A DNA stretch of 64,000 nt from Toxorhynchites rutilus septentrionalis (GCF_029784135.1 NC_073746.1:251407494-251471493), one strand, 5' to 3'; shown: positions 46,713 to 57,949, counted from the first letter of the stretch. Program-made: numbers and translations. Notes: generated by a model not told the origin, from the letters alone.

Positions 46713-48735
46713 TCACGAAAGCACTTTGTTTTGCGCGCGACTGTTGTCTGATGGATCCTGTTGGCCATCATCATTCACTGGAAGAAGTGAATGTGAGTGA
46801 GCAGAGATCGGCACCAGTGGAGGAGGTTCCAGTTGACTGCAACTTAGTGCACGAGCATGATTTGTATCGATAGGTTTGGATGCCATTTTAGGGAAAAACG
46901 CTAACGGAGGAGGACCGTTCATCGGTGCTGATATTTCCAATTGACGTTTCTTCGACGAACTTGTAGTAATTGGAGACGAGCATATGTTATTGTCCACGCT
47001 TGCAATTTTTGTCGAACTAACATTTGAAGGCACTCTTGATTTAGCAGTCGCTCCATAATTTGCTGGAACCTGTAGTGATTCCATGATCATAGCGTCATTG
47101 ATGCAATGACTGCATAGCTGTAAAAACTGTAGCGGGTTTCTGAGGTGTACTGAGGTTTTTATCCACAGTTGTATTGCATTATTTATGACTGTCTCCTGGA
47201 CAAGGTGCATTTTCTTCAATGGCTTGGCAGGCGAATTATCCACGCATTGTCTTTGCGTCTGCAACAGTTTTACAAACTGCTTCGTGGCAATTTGGGCTAG
47301 GCTTTCCACCACTTTCCAAATTGTTCCGTTTTGCAATCCATCCTGATTTGTTAGATCTTTTAAAAATTGTTTTGCTAGATTAGAAACACTTTGTGGGTTT
47401 CCGAACATAGATAATTTTTTAGCACCAACAGCGCTTAGCCACGATTGCTCCACATAATCACAGAGTTGACAAAAGCTTTGAGAATATATCTAAAAATGGA
47501 AAGTTATTTTTCAAACTGCATTCAATGATCATGCAAGAAAAACTCACATTCTTCTCCTTCATCCACTTCTTCAGGGCATCCAATCCAGGCGTTATATAAT
47601 TTGCTGGTAGTAATGGCAAAACTAGCAACATTCTAAGACCACTGCAAGCATGCCCTCTAGTAGTCTCTCGACTTAAACCGAGCTCTCGCATTTGCTTCAA
47701 AACAGCGTCGGTGTAATGATGCCAATATACCTTAATCGTGGTCTCTGGCATAATAATTTCGAGGGCTCTGTGAATGCATTCATTTGGTTCACTCAAAATG
47801 ATCGTCGGAGTTATGATCGCTCCTAGCTGCTCTCGTGTATATGAAAAAATGGCAACGAAGGCAGCGTACGTTTTTGAATACAATATCGAGAAGAACACGG
47901 GAATGCATCTTTGTTTGTGGATGGTCAACCCCACCAGTAAGTGATATTTTAAGGTTGTATTGCTGCCCGCTAGTTCCAAGCTACAATCAACATACAGTTC
48001 GTCTATTTTACCCAAGGTTTCCAATGTGCGATTGTGCCACAGCATAATGCAAGTCGCTTCCTCCGAACAAATTGTGTTCTGGTAGAATACATCCCGATTG
48101 TTTCCACAGTGTATTTTGAACAGTTCAGAGTTCTCCAAGACATCTCTCAATTCCTGAATGGTGGCCGGCTCCTGTGGATGCTGTTTCCGGCGTGCCTTCC
48201 TCATGCACGATTCAGCCTGGGAAAATGTGTAAAGTAATGACGCATCAGCATGACGATTGGTCGCCTCCTCGAGGTATATCATATGCAGGTCGGTGTTTTC
48301 TGTTGTGGCCCGTTGGGTGAGTACTTTCCGGAAGCGGTCCACTATAATTTTATCCGCTTCCGGTGGATGATTGTGCTCTGTGGTATGACGTATCACTCCA
48401 TCTTCGTCGACCATGCAGCGACCCGGGCAGTTACTTTTATAACGGGAGCACCGGAAATAGCTAGGATTATATATAGCATCATTCGGGATATTTAGTACTG
48501 CGATTTCGATGTGTATATATTATAATCATTGCGATTTTTGAACAGTTATTTACAGCTAAAAATAATAGAGAAGTGGGTTTCCTGGAATTCCTCAAAGTAC
48601 GAAGAACACAAAGAAACACCATCAACAAATTAAAACATGCTGATATAATCAGCTAGTTAATTATTCCACAGCCACAACTCACCCCGAGGTTCCCTTTTTA
48701 TATGCAAGCCAATATTTATAGCCATTGGCATACAT
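46713..48735 (-). CDS. FLYWCH zinc-finger protein with MULE-type transposase domain
   Basis: Three exons on minus: 48683-48735 (5' end uncertain), 47548-48460 and 47490-46713. Introns of 222 bp (phase 2, GTGAGT...CCTAG) and 58 bp (phase 0, GTGAGT...TTTTTAG) join in frame to give 580 codons. The FLYWCH finger spans the first junction: NGYKYWLAYKKGTSGYFRCS, then NCPGRC and EHNHPP supply the Cys2His2 set. A MULE-like RNase H fold follows: LYVDCSLELAG (first catalytic Asp), then IPVFFSILYSK, then ILSEPNECIHRALEIIMP. The usual second Asp (tDFE) reads Ser-Glu-Pro, and the C.FH motif reads YWHH. The last 250 residues are Ser/Pro-rich. Open frame, spliced and catalytically degraded: most likely a domesticated transposase acting as a DNA-binding nuclear protein. 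Confidence 0.8.
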
Positions 48736-49134
48736 ATCCGAAACATTTAACAACAAATTAAACAGACGAGATTCACATGAAACGATTAAGCTCGAGTTGA
48801 ATAAAAAACATACATGCAAAAAGTTTCACTGTTTGTCATTTTCATTTTGTTGGTAAACAAATTACGCAGTGTTTCACTTACTGTCCTTTTTCACTTTACA
48901 ATAATCTTTGGTAGAGATGTCGGTTAATCGTTCGATAAATTCAAATAATTGATAATTGACGAATCCACGTTAAATTTTCAACCAGATGGCGCAGCGAGTA
49001 AAATTATGATTTTGGTTTGAAATTCGTTTGAATTCTGAAAAATCTGAATTTTTTTCAAATTTCGCAAATCCAGATCCTTTTTCTACGCTGAATTAGGAAA
49101 TCATCATTTTACTTTGTTTCATTTATAACATATT
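48736..49134 (-). promoter_or_regulatory. Upstream side of the FLYWCH/MULE gene
   Basis: The finger-encoding frame stays open upstream to about 48815, and an acceptor-like CTCGAG lies near 48793. An additional 5' exon or start is therefore possible. Beyond that I see AT-rich DNA with a block (CAGATGGCGCAGCGAGTAAA) repeated at 49788. Confidence 0.35.
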
Positions 49135-50162
49135 AAAAATGGCTTGGTATAAGTGTTGTAATTTACATTTTTTACTAGAAGAACAATGGGTGTCATATAT
49201 TGCGCTTCAAATAACGCAGATCCTTCACATCAAACAGAATCCCCTGCATAATCAATTATATCAACACATTCGTATGACATCGATTGCATATCGCCATTAT
49301 CCACAGTACGAGCTTCTGAAAAATTGCCAGAAGTTAGTATTCATAATCTATATTCATGATCAAACGAATAAATTTCAAAGATGAATTTAAAAATGAAAAT
49401 TTTAAAATGAATTCAAATAGAAATTAATAGAAATAATCACGACCGAATCGCGCTTTTAGGCGCGTAGAAATACAAACATAATCACTCTTGTAATTCTGAG
49501 CTCTAATATAGGTGTCGCATGAGATCATGCAGATTTGCGTAGATTCGCTAATTGAAGAATCTACGTTAGATTAAATTATTAGCTTAGATGTAACAGTGGA
49601 AAAATCAATAATATCCATAAACAAACTGTGACTTTGGCAGACATATGAGGCGTTACTAATAAAAAAGTACTAATATTTTTAGTCCGATGTATGATTATTA
49701 TGCAACGCAAAAAATTAGAACTTGTAGCTTCTAGACTTGGAACTTGTAATTTGTAACTAATATTATTAGGTGGATTATTCAACAGGGTCCAGATGGCGCA
49801 GCGAGTAAAATGATGATGTTTTGTATTTTTGGTTGAAATTCATTCGAATTTTTTAGAAAAATCAGAATTTTTCTTCAAATTTCCCAGTTTCAAATGTTTT
49901 TTCTAAACTGACTGAATGTCAAATGATGATTTTCTAAATCATCATTTTACATTGTTTCATTCATAATATATGAAGAATGGCTTGGTATAATCGTTGTACT
50001 TGAAATTTTTTCAGCTTTGCGTAGATTCGTCATAATTGAGTAACTTTGTATCGAATAATGCAAAATCAAAATTTGAAAAACATCGAATAATTAGGGGCGA
50101 TTATTGCGATTAAAAAGACAATGACCATTCTCCAGATTAATCCTTTTATTTGAGATAGGAAT
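49135..50162. repeat. Direct repeats right of the FLYWCH gene
   Basis: 49135-49515 corresponds to 45990-46370. In addition 48985-49145 and 49788-49985 share AGATGGCGCAGCGAGTAAAA and the following TTTGAATT/CATCATTTTAC blocks. The region is a mosaic of one repeat family, without coding sequence. Confidence 0.6.
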
Positions 50163-50220
50163 TAGGCCGAGGACATGGTAAACGCGATGCGATGCGAAGC
50201 GATGAATTGGAGGAAAGCAA
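50163..50220. mobile_element. PIF-like MITE, terminal fragment
   Basis: TTAGGCCGAGGACATGGTAA followed by GCGATGCG repeats is the left terminus of the family at 14112-14375. The rest is missing. Confidence 0.65.
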
Positions 50221-50417
50221 AGCTTATCGCTTGCTATAACATACTGATCGCTTTAGATCGCGCGTTTTTTTGACGTCTCAATAATATCACGATCCAGTCT
50301 ATTCCACATTTAAAAAACCAAGCACGAGGAATCCAGACATTATAACATGTCTTCAATTTGAAAGATAATTGAATTGTTGTGAGATATTTAATAAAATACT
50401 TATAAATAAAATAAAGT

Positions 50418-50648
50418 GTTCCCGTGGCCGGCGTCACACCTCGATTCCCGTTCTGGTCGGGAGAATTTTTCGTCAAAGAAATTTCCCCTGGCTTGCACTG
50501 TGGTCACGCGTATTCTAGAGCTTGCCACTACAGAATACATTCAAGGCGTGTTATTCGGCATAGAAATCTCAACTAATTACAAATAAAAATGACCCAAGTA
50601 ATACTACAATGAGACGGCGAAGTTCCTCTAGGAACGTTAGTGCCATTT
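50418..50648 (+). mobile_element. tRNA-derived SINE, copy C, plus orientation
   Basis: Starts CCCGTGGCCGGCGTCACACC, a head with an internal deletion between A and B box. It continues with CGATTCCCGTTCTGGTCGGG and ends with GTGCCATTTAAGAAGAAGAAG. Body identical in order to copies A and D. Confidence 0.85.
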
Positions 50649-50899
50649 AAGAAGAAGAAGAGATATTTAATTCATTAAATAAATTGTAAATATGCGATAT
50701 TTTTCTCAAATAACTTCAATCGAACATCTAAGTTAAAAGCATAGCAAATGATCATTTTTCTCAGTGACATTTTGTTACTTTTTCTCTTGCGTTACAGTGT
50801 ATTTCGGATCCTGGTATTTATATATCATGTAAACAAGAAGTATGCAAGGTTTTAATTCTCGAATTCTAGTTGCAGTCAACGAAATAGGGTCGCACGCAT

Positions 50900-51731
50900 A
50901 ATTGCACGGAAACACAGCGGATGATCATCCGCAAAATGTCCAAAGGCAGGTAGCAGCCAACATAAAATGCCGAGTACTTGGGACGATCTAAAACCTCCGA
51001 GTTTAATACCCTCCATGATCACAAAAAATTCCGAAACGACGGGACGCCCAAAGAAAACGACCGCGAAGGATGACTATGCCATGAGGCGAGCCTCCAAGAA
51101 AGATCCTTGCAAGGCTTCGAAAAATACGTCTCGAATCTTTCAGGTAAAACGGTGAAAGCCCTCGGAAGGTCCCGATGCTGACACCGAAGCATCCGAAGGC
51201 GCGGCTGAAGTTCGCGAATGACCATTTCGATTGGATTGGTCCGGAGAAGGGAAAGCAGTGGCGAAATATACTGTGGTCGGATGAGACGAAGGTAAACCTC
51301 ATCGGCTCGAACGGAAGAACTTGGGTCCATTGCCCAATAGGCTGTGCTTATATGCCGCACTATACCACGAAGACATTTAAGGATGGAGGAGGGAACATTA
51401 TGATGTGGGGGTGTTTCTCTTGGTACGGGGTTGGCCCCCTGTACTGGGTGGACAAGATCATGGATCAGTACCTCTACGCCCAAATCCTAAGGGATGTTAT
51501 GCTGCCGCACGCCGAGTGGGAGATGCTTCTTAAATGACAGCGGCAGTACAGGATAACGATCCGGATCTGAACCCTATAGAGAACCTATGGGAGATCGTGA
51601 AAAAGTCGGTGTACATGCAGAAGTCCAAGAATAAGCAGCAACTGTGGGATGGGATCCAATCTTTTTGGTATTCCATCCCGGTCAGTACGTGCCAGAAGCT
51701 GGTGGAATCCATGTCGAATCGGGTGCGTTGA
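50900..51731 (+). pseudogene. Tc1-like (DD34E) transposase with internal deletion
   Basis: Pieces: a linker GRPKKTTAKDDYAMRRASKK, then KARLKFANDHFDW, the first catalytic block NILWSDETKVNLIGSNG, and GGNIMMWGCFSW. After a stop at 51537 the frame resumes QDNDPDLNPIENLWEIVKKS. In an intact protein the second Asp (QQDNDPKHT) and the Glu (SPDLNPIEN) are 34 residues apart; here they are nearly adjacent, so the stretch between has been deleted. Clean terminal repeats are not found. Confidence 0.85.
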
Positions 51732-52100
51732 GCAGTGGTCATAATGTTTTGTCCGACACAGAATGTAATTCTTCTATTTACTCGATTAACGGCAATTTTA
51801 ATTTTCAAATCCCTTAGCGTAATATCGTATTATTTTTTCATTCATCGCAATAAATATCAAAACATCTAGGCCAAGAAAATGCGGAATCAATGAAATTTAT
51901 TTCCAAGTGCATTGAGAAAAAAATACTAATCCCATGCTCTCAAATGTTCCTTCTATAAAAGGAGCAAACGTTTTCGTGACTCTGGGTCTGTTTATTTACC
52001 TTTTTGCTTGAGCCAGAATTGAAATAAATGTTGTAATTTGTGTAATTCGATAGTTGTTTTAATGGAAGAAAAAACATCAAATAATCATTTTCATTAATTC

Positions 52101-52298
52101 TTTTGAATTTATATAGAGCAAAAATGAAACACAACTGTGTTCGTTGCGAGCACAAAACTAAGTGAGGTTCTTTATTGAATATAGGAGTATATCAAAAAAA
52201 AGGTTTCAGCTGACAAAGCAGTTGAGCGGAGTCAATGACCGCTCGTTGAAATGCTACGCGACAATTGGCTTCTATATGAAACTAAATATAATTCAACA
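52101..52298 (-). repeat. copia 3' LTR
   Basis: 198 bp, differs from the 5' LTR at 52119, near 52194 and near 52264. Confidence 0.95.
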
Positions 52299-52309
52299 CT
52301 CCCACTTTT
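52299..52309 (-). other. copia polypurine tract
   Basis: Minus-strand AAAAGTGGGAG directly before the 3' LTR, the expected plus-strand DNA primer site. Confidence 0.85.
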
Positions 52310-52343
52310 AGTTTCTAATTAATATCTGATCAAATTCATCTAG

Positions 52344-55302
52344 CTATTTCTGCAAAATACTCATGAGTGTACGAAAACGTTGAAACTTGGTTTTTGACAA
52401 AGCTTTTGTCATAATGTCCGCTATTTGGTCATCCGTCTGAATATATTCCAGAATGAAAACTCCACCTTGAAACTTTTCTCTGATGAAATGGTATCGAACA
52501 TCAATATGTTTCGTCCTTTTGTGAAATTCTGGATTCTTGATTAGTCGAATTGCGCTTTGATTATCCATGTAGAAAATCGGTGCATTAAATTTTTGTTGCA
52601 ACAGTTCTTTCAGCAAATTATTCAACCAAATCAGCTCTTTTATGGCATGTGCTGCTGCCATGTACTCGGATTCTGTTGTTGATAGCGCCACAGACCTTTG
52701 GCGCTCCGAGCCCCAACTAATAATACTATTTCTTAGCATAAATACATAGCCAGATGTAGATCTTCTAGTAACGATATCTCCGGCATAATCTGCATCGCTA
52801 TATCCACAGAAAAATAAATTGTTTCTAGACTCGAAATGAATTCCCATGTTCATTGTGTCTCGAATATACTTCAAAATACGTTTTACCGCATTGACATGAG
52901 CTGCAGCGGGTTTCTCCAGATATCGACTTGCATTTCCAACAGCAAAAGATATATCTGGTCTTGTTGCCACTGCCAGATACATTAAACTTCCAACTGCCTC
53001 ACGATACGGAAACCTTATCTCTGAATCTGTTTCAAAATCACTCAAATTTTGCGCACTTTCCGTTGGTGTTGCCACAGCGTTGCAATCTGACATATTGAAA
53101 CGATTGAGAATTCTTTCGGCATACCTCTGTTGATGCACATGAATCGATCCTTCTCGACGCTGTTCAATTTCGAGTCCCAAAAAACATTTCAGCTCGAAAA
53201 CTTTGATTTCGAACTCCTTTCGAAGATGCTCTATCACTGGTAAAATGACATTCGCTTTTTCCGCCGCAATGAGTCCATCATCTACATAAATAGCTTATAT
53301 CAGCATTCCACTTTCACCATTAGACACAAAAACACATGGATCTGATTTGCTTGCTTTGAAATTAAATTTCGTTATAAAATATGTGAATTTTTTATTCCAG
53401 CAACGTGATGCCTGCTTCAGACCGTATATGCTTTTAGATAATTTGCGTACACGTTCAGTTCCATCTTCATATCCGATCGGCTGATTCATGAAGACTTCTT
53501 CGTCTAAATCGCCATTTAGAAAGGCTGTCTTCACATCGAATTGTTTTAATGTCATCTGTTTGGATGCTGCTATTGCCAATATAACTCTAATAGAGGTAAA
53601 CTTGACTACTGGACTGAATGTTTCATGGTAGTCAACTCCGTACTCTTGTGTGAAACCTCGTAATACCAATTGCGCTTTATAGCGATCAATGCTTCCATCT
53701 GGATGTTGTTTCACCTTGAATACCCAACGGTTATCTATCACCTTCTGATCATATGGTGGGTTGACCAAAGTCCAAGTGCAATTTTCAACGAGTGAGTTGT
53801 ATTCATCGTCCATTGCTTGCTGCCATTGCATCTGATTTCATCGCTTGTTCATAATTCTTCGGCTCCTCAATGATTGCTAACATTGCAATATGATCTGCTG
53901 ATGCACAACATGACAATCGCCTTTCAGTTCTACGATCGATGGCGCTCCTATCCCGCAAACGCTGGTTGATTACATTTCGGTTGTCAAGATCACAAATAGC
54001 TCCACAATCTCTTCGCCGTTGTTCTTCCTTCGCTCTCGGTTCATCCTCATCATTCGCAAACTCATCAGCTTTCTTTGTATCATTTCCTATATCAAGTGAT
54101 ACAAATGATTCCTCCGAAAGAAAAATTACATCACAGGCGATTTGAGCTTTGCCCGTCTCAGGATTCCAAACCCGATAGCTCTTGGAATGGTCATCATAAC
54201 CGACGAACATACATTTTATTGCCTTTGGGTCTAGTTTTCGCCGCCTTTCCTTAGGTACATGTATAAATACCTCTGACCCGAAAATCCGCAAATAATCTAT
54301 TTTCACCTTTTTGTTAAACCATAGCTCATATGGTGCTTTGTTATCAACTGTGCTTGTTCCAGATCGATTGAGCACATGAACCGCCAAATTAACTGCTTCT
54401 GCCCAAAACTTATAGTCCATTTGTTTCGAGTGAATCATTGTTCTTGCTGACTCGACAATTGTTCTCATCTCTCTTTCCGCGCACCCATTTTGCTCTGGTG
54501 TATATGGTACAGTTCGTTGATGTTGAATAGCCATCTCATCGAAGAAATCCTTCAATTCTGCGTTCAGAAATTCAGTACCATTATCTGATCTGAAATAACG
54601 AATATTGTGTCCATGCTTTTTTTGCACAATCTTAAGGCACCTTTTGACATTGCTTGCAACTTCCGATTTGTGCTTCATAAAATAAACAAACCGGAAATGT
54701 GAATAGTCGTCCTTCAACAGCAAAAAGTATCTCGAACCGCCAATCGACTCTTCTTGCATTGGTCCGCAAACATCCGCAAAGATTATTTCACCACACTTTT
54801 TAGTCTTCTCTTCACGACTTTTAAAACTTCCTCTATGATGTTTTCCATATACGCACGCTTCACACGCAAAATCCTCATCTACGAAATTTATATTTTTGTT
54901 CAGTAAAAACTGCACGTGTACGGTGTTCTGATGTCCATGCCTCTCGTGCCAAGAACGAATTGAGAGTTTCTTTGTAGCCACATTTGCCACAGAAATCTTT
55001 ATCTGCGAAGCTTCATTTATTTTGAATAACATTTGAAACAATTTTTCACGACGAGCTCCCACTGCAACGATATTTCCATCTTTCAGAAATTCGCACCGCT
55101 TATTGTCAGACTTCAATTGATAGCCTCGATCCATGGCTTTTCCCGACGAAAATAAATTCACATGGATCTCCGGTACATATAGAACATCCATCATGCGTTT
55201 AGGAATCCAATCATTCCCATTAAAAACAAGAATGTTTATATTGCCTTTTCCTCGAGCCACAATCTTATCGCCATTTCCAATTGTTACCTCTGTTAACACC
55301 AC
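52344..55302 (-). pseudogene. copia pol: integrase, reverse transcriptase, RNase H
   Basis: Order on minus is integrase, RT, RNase H, as in Ty1/copia. The integrase zinc site WHERHGH...CEAC and core residues FADVCGP, FRSDNGTEF and PEQNGCAERE lie in 53803-55302. The RT block starts WVFKVKQHPDGSIDRYKA, has FDVKTAFLNGDL and the catalytic YVDDG. RNase H has YSDADYAGD and LSTTESEYMA and ends near 52344. Damage: the frame changes near 53820 (integrase to RT), and an in-frame TAA at 53295-53297 lies just before AIYVDDG. The protease active-site motif (DSGA) upstream is missing because of a deletion near 55300. Confidence 0.92.
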
Positions 55303-55305
55303 TAG

Positions 55306-55972
55306 ATGAATTTCCCTTTTTCGATTTTTGAGATTTCTTCGAAAAATTCCGCTTTGCCATCAGCGCTTCTACATCATCCACTTGAGCCTGTTGTTTTAAT
55401 CGAAGTTCTTCTGCCAATAATCGTGCACGTAAATTCGCCATTGTTTGATTTTCGTCATTAGTGGACTCTCATGCACTATGGAAATGGTTGTACTCAGCAG
55501 GCAACGACATTAAAATCTTTGTCATGACCATAGAATCTGATATGGTTTCCTTTTGGTCCCTTAATTGTTGGACAATTTCAAGCAACTTCGAAAGAAAAAT
55601 AGCGATATCATCTCCTGGCTCCATTTTGAAACTGTAATATTTTTGTTGTAAAAATAACACATTTGACTTTGAGGCTTGCTCGTAGGTGCTTTTGAGCGTT
55701 GTCCACATTTCACCTGCTGTTTCACAATTCATAATTTGCAGAAGCGGTTGCTTCATACATGCCGTTGATATGATTCGCCTTGCTTTGGCATCGGTCTTAT
55801 TCCACAACGAAATCGCAGCTGCGTTGTTGGCTCCTGCTACTGGTTTTGTCGTTGTTCCGTCAACTATATCGAACAATTCAGTTGTTTCGAGTATTTGACG
55901 AATCTGGAATTTCCACGTCAACCAATTACTGCCACCTTCCAGTTTTTCAATGCTCGCCTTATCACTCTCCAT
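55306..55972 (-). pseudogene. copia gag, truncated
   Basis: Starts MESDKASIEKLEGGSNWLTW, the copia-type gag N-terminus, then LWNKTDAKARRIISTACM and WTTLKSTYEQAS. A TGA at 55469-55471 interrupts it, where the next sense codons continue ESTNDENQ. The frame then runs on to a basic KKSQKSKKGNSSSG and stops matching. The CCHC zinc knuckle and protease that should follow are gone, and the sequence passes directly to the region after the protease. Confidence 0.9.
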
Positions 55973-56156
55973 TTCCTAGTGTAACTATACTGTCTTTCAG
56001 TTCAATTATAAAACTCTCGACCGACCGTACCTCCGTATACACTACCAGGTTCCGGAATGTTATAACCGAATCGTACAAAAAACTTCCTGAGAGTTTAGTA
56101 CCGTACGAATTTAATCAACGTTCCACGCGACCAAAACGAACTTTTGTTACTGTGAT

Positions 56157-56170
56157 CTGGGCCCATAACC
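56157..56170 (-). other. copia primer-binding site, anticodon arm of initiator tRNA-Met
   Basis: Minus-strand GGTTATGGGCCCAG directly abuts the 5' LTR. It is complementary to the anticodon stem-loop (CTGGGCCCATAACC) of eukaryotic initiator tRNA-Met, not its 3' end. This is the half-tRNA priming known for Drosophila copia. Confidence 0.92.
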
Positions 56171-56368
56171 TTTTGAATTTATATAGAGTAAAAATGAAAC
56201 ACAACTGTGTTCGTTGCGAGCACAAAACTAAGTGAGGTTCTTTATTGAATATAGGAGTATATAAAAAAAAAGGTTTCAGCTGACAAAGCAGTTGAGCGGA
56301 GTCAATGACCGCTCGTTGAAATGCTACGCGAAAATTGGCTTCTATATGAAACTAAATATAATTCAACA
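56171..56368 (-). repeat. copia 5' LTR
   Basis: 198 bp with promoter and poly(A) functions by position; nearly identical to the 3' LTR. Confidence 0.95.
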
Positions 56369-56507
56369 AATTCGATTATTTTTGCCTTTGATAACAATAC
56401 TCTATCTATGTAGTGATTATTGAATCTCTTTTGACAAACCATCCGCATGACCGCGATCAAGAGTGGTTTTCACAATCTGCATTATGTAAATTAGAATAAA
56501 CGTTATA

Positions 56508-57805
56508 AAGGGTGTGTCACATCAAATTGCATCACGGAAATAACGCTGTAGAAATTTAATTTTTAGGAATTATATCTTCAGCTTTCGCTTATATTCAGAT
56601 AAGAGTGTATAGATGACGTTGGCCATGCTTCACTGTAAATTTTTCATAAATTTGGAAAAATGTCGTCGAACGAAAAAGAGCGTCGTGAATTAATCTTGTG
56701 CACTCATTCCGAGAATCCGGAGTTGTCACATCGGGACATCGGTGAGATGCTGGGAATCGTCCAATCCACGGTCAGCAGAGTACTAAAACGATTCTTCGAG
56801 AACCTAACCATCGACCGGAAGGTGAAGAACGGCAAAAATGGATGCTCCGTCAGTGAAAAAGATCACAAGCGCGTAGTTAAGCAGTTTAGACGTGATCCGA
56901 GAAGTTCGGTCCGGGATGTCGCCAATAAGCTGAATTTGTCAAGTTCATTCGTCCAGCGGACCAAGCAGCGGGAGGGCCTGCGTACATACAAGGTTCAGAA
57001 GGCTCCTAACCGCGACGAAAGGCAAAACATGGTGGGGAAGACGCGAGCCCGGAAGCTGTGCACCGAAATGCTGACGAAGCCGCATTGCCTGGTAATGGAC
57101 GACGAAACCTACGTCAAAACGGACTTTCGTCAGCTGCCGGGCCTGTTGTTCTTCTCCGCAGAGGACAAATTCAGCGTTCCGGAGGAGATTCGCAAGCAGA
57201 AACTATCCAAGTTTGCCAAAAAGTACATGGTGTGGCAAGCGATCTGCTCTTGCGGAAAGCGGAGCGCCCCCTTCGTGATGACCGGCACGGTAAACGGGCA
57301 GGTTTACCTTAAGGAGTGCCTACAGAAGCGCTTACTACCACTATTTAAGCAGCACGAGGGCCCGACCATCTTCTGGCCGGATCTCGCTTCGTGCCACTAT
57401 TCAAAGGACGTGTTGGCGTGGTACGAAGCCAACGGGGTCACCTTCGTGCCAAAGGAAATGAACCCGCCCAACGCGCCGGAGCTTCGCCCAATAGAGAAAT
57501 ATTGGGCGATTATGAAGCAGGCCCTCCGGAAGAACCCAAAAGTTGTCAAATCGGAGGCGGACTTCAAGAGAAAATGGATTTCTGTTCAAAAAAAACTACA
57601 ACCTGACGTTGTACAGAACCTTATGGACGGAGTAAAGAGGAAGGTGCGAGCATACGGGCTTGGGCTCGAAGTATGAATAAAAAGAAAATGCCAAAAGTTG
57701 TTTAATAGTTTTTATTTTACTGTCTAAAATTTTCAAAAGGATTGGTCTACTGGGCGAATTTCTACAGCGTTTTTTCCGTGATGCAATTTGATGTGACACA
57801 CCCTT
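56508..57805 (+). mobile_element. ITmD37E (DD37E) transposon, apparently complete
   Basis: 1298 bp flanked by TA (56506-56507, 57806-57807). The inverted ends begin AAGGGTGTGTCACATCAAAT and extend about 49 bp through ACGCTGTAGAAATT with one or two mismatches. They enclose one uninterrupted transposase frame. The DD37E group was first described from mosquitoes. Ends, target duplication and coding region are all intact, so this copy may be mobile. Confidence 0.95.
56660..57676 (+). CDS. DD37E Tc1/mariner-superfamily transposase, intact frame
   Basis: A 338-residue cut-and-paste transposase. The N-terminal paired-type DNA-binding region has a first helix-turn-helix at about 20-45 (HRDIGEMLGIVQSTVSRVLK) and a second near SSVRDVANKLNLSSSFVQR. 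A basic segment comes before the catalytic domain. The first Asp is in LVMDDETYVKTDF and the second in IFWPDLASCHYS. The Glu is in LRPIEKYW, exactly 37 residues after the second Asp, defining DD37E. The length is normal for the group and no stop or shift is present. The start follows AAA and sits about 150 bp inside the left end, as expected. It is GC-richer than its surroundings, consistent with recent arrival. Confidence 0.95.
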   Translation: MSSNEKERRELILCTHSENPELSHRDIGEMLGIVQSTVSRVLKRFFENLTIDRKVKNGKNGCSVSEKDHKRVVKQFRRDPRSSVRDVANKLNLSSSFVQRTKQREGLRTYKVQKAPNRDERQNMVGKTRARKLCTEMLTKPHCLVMDDETYVKTDFRQLPGLLFFSAEDKFSVPEEIRKQKLSKFAKKYMVWQAICSCGKRSAPFVMTGTVNGQVYLKECLQKRLLPLFKQHEGPTIFWPDLASCHYSKDVLAWYEANGVTFVPKEMNPPNAPELRPIEKYWAIMKQALRKNPKVVKSEADFKRKWISVQKKLQPDVVQNLMDGVKRKVRAYGLGLEV

Positions 57806-57949
57806 TATGATTCATCGAATAAAACGAAAATAAAAATTCAATAACTCAATTTTCAGTCATTAATTTTTTTATTTTCTTACGATAAGTTTGATTGTAAAGA
57901 TATTTATGAAAATCACCTGTCAACCACCACTTGTAGTTACACGCGGCAA

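Larger units (their letters stand above)
52101..56368 (-). mobile_element. Ty1/copia LTR retrotransposon, complete ends
   Basis: 4268 bp with 198-bp LTRs at 52101-52298 (3' LTR) and 56171-56368 (5' LTR). Target duplication AATTC is at 52096-52100 and 56369-56373. The LTRs differ at three positions (about 1.5 percent), so the insertion is young. LTRs start TGTTGAAT on the minus strand. Primer and polypurine sites are annotated separately. The internal part has gag and pol with several lesions, so it is not autonomous. Confidence 0.96.
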
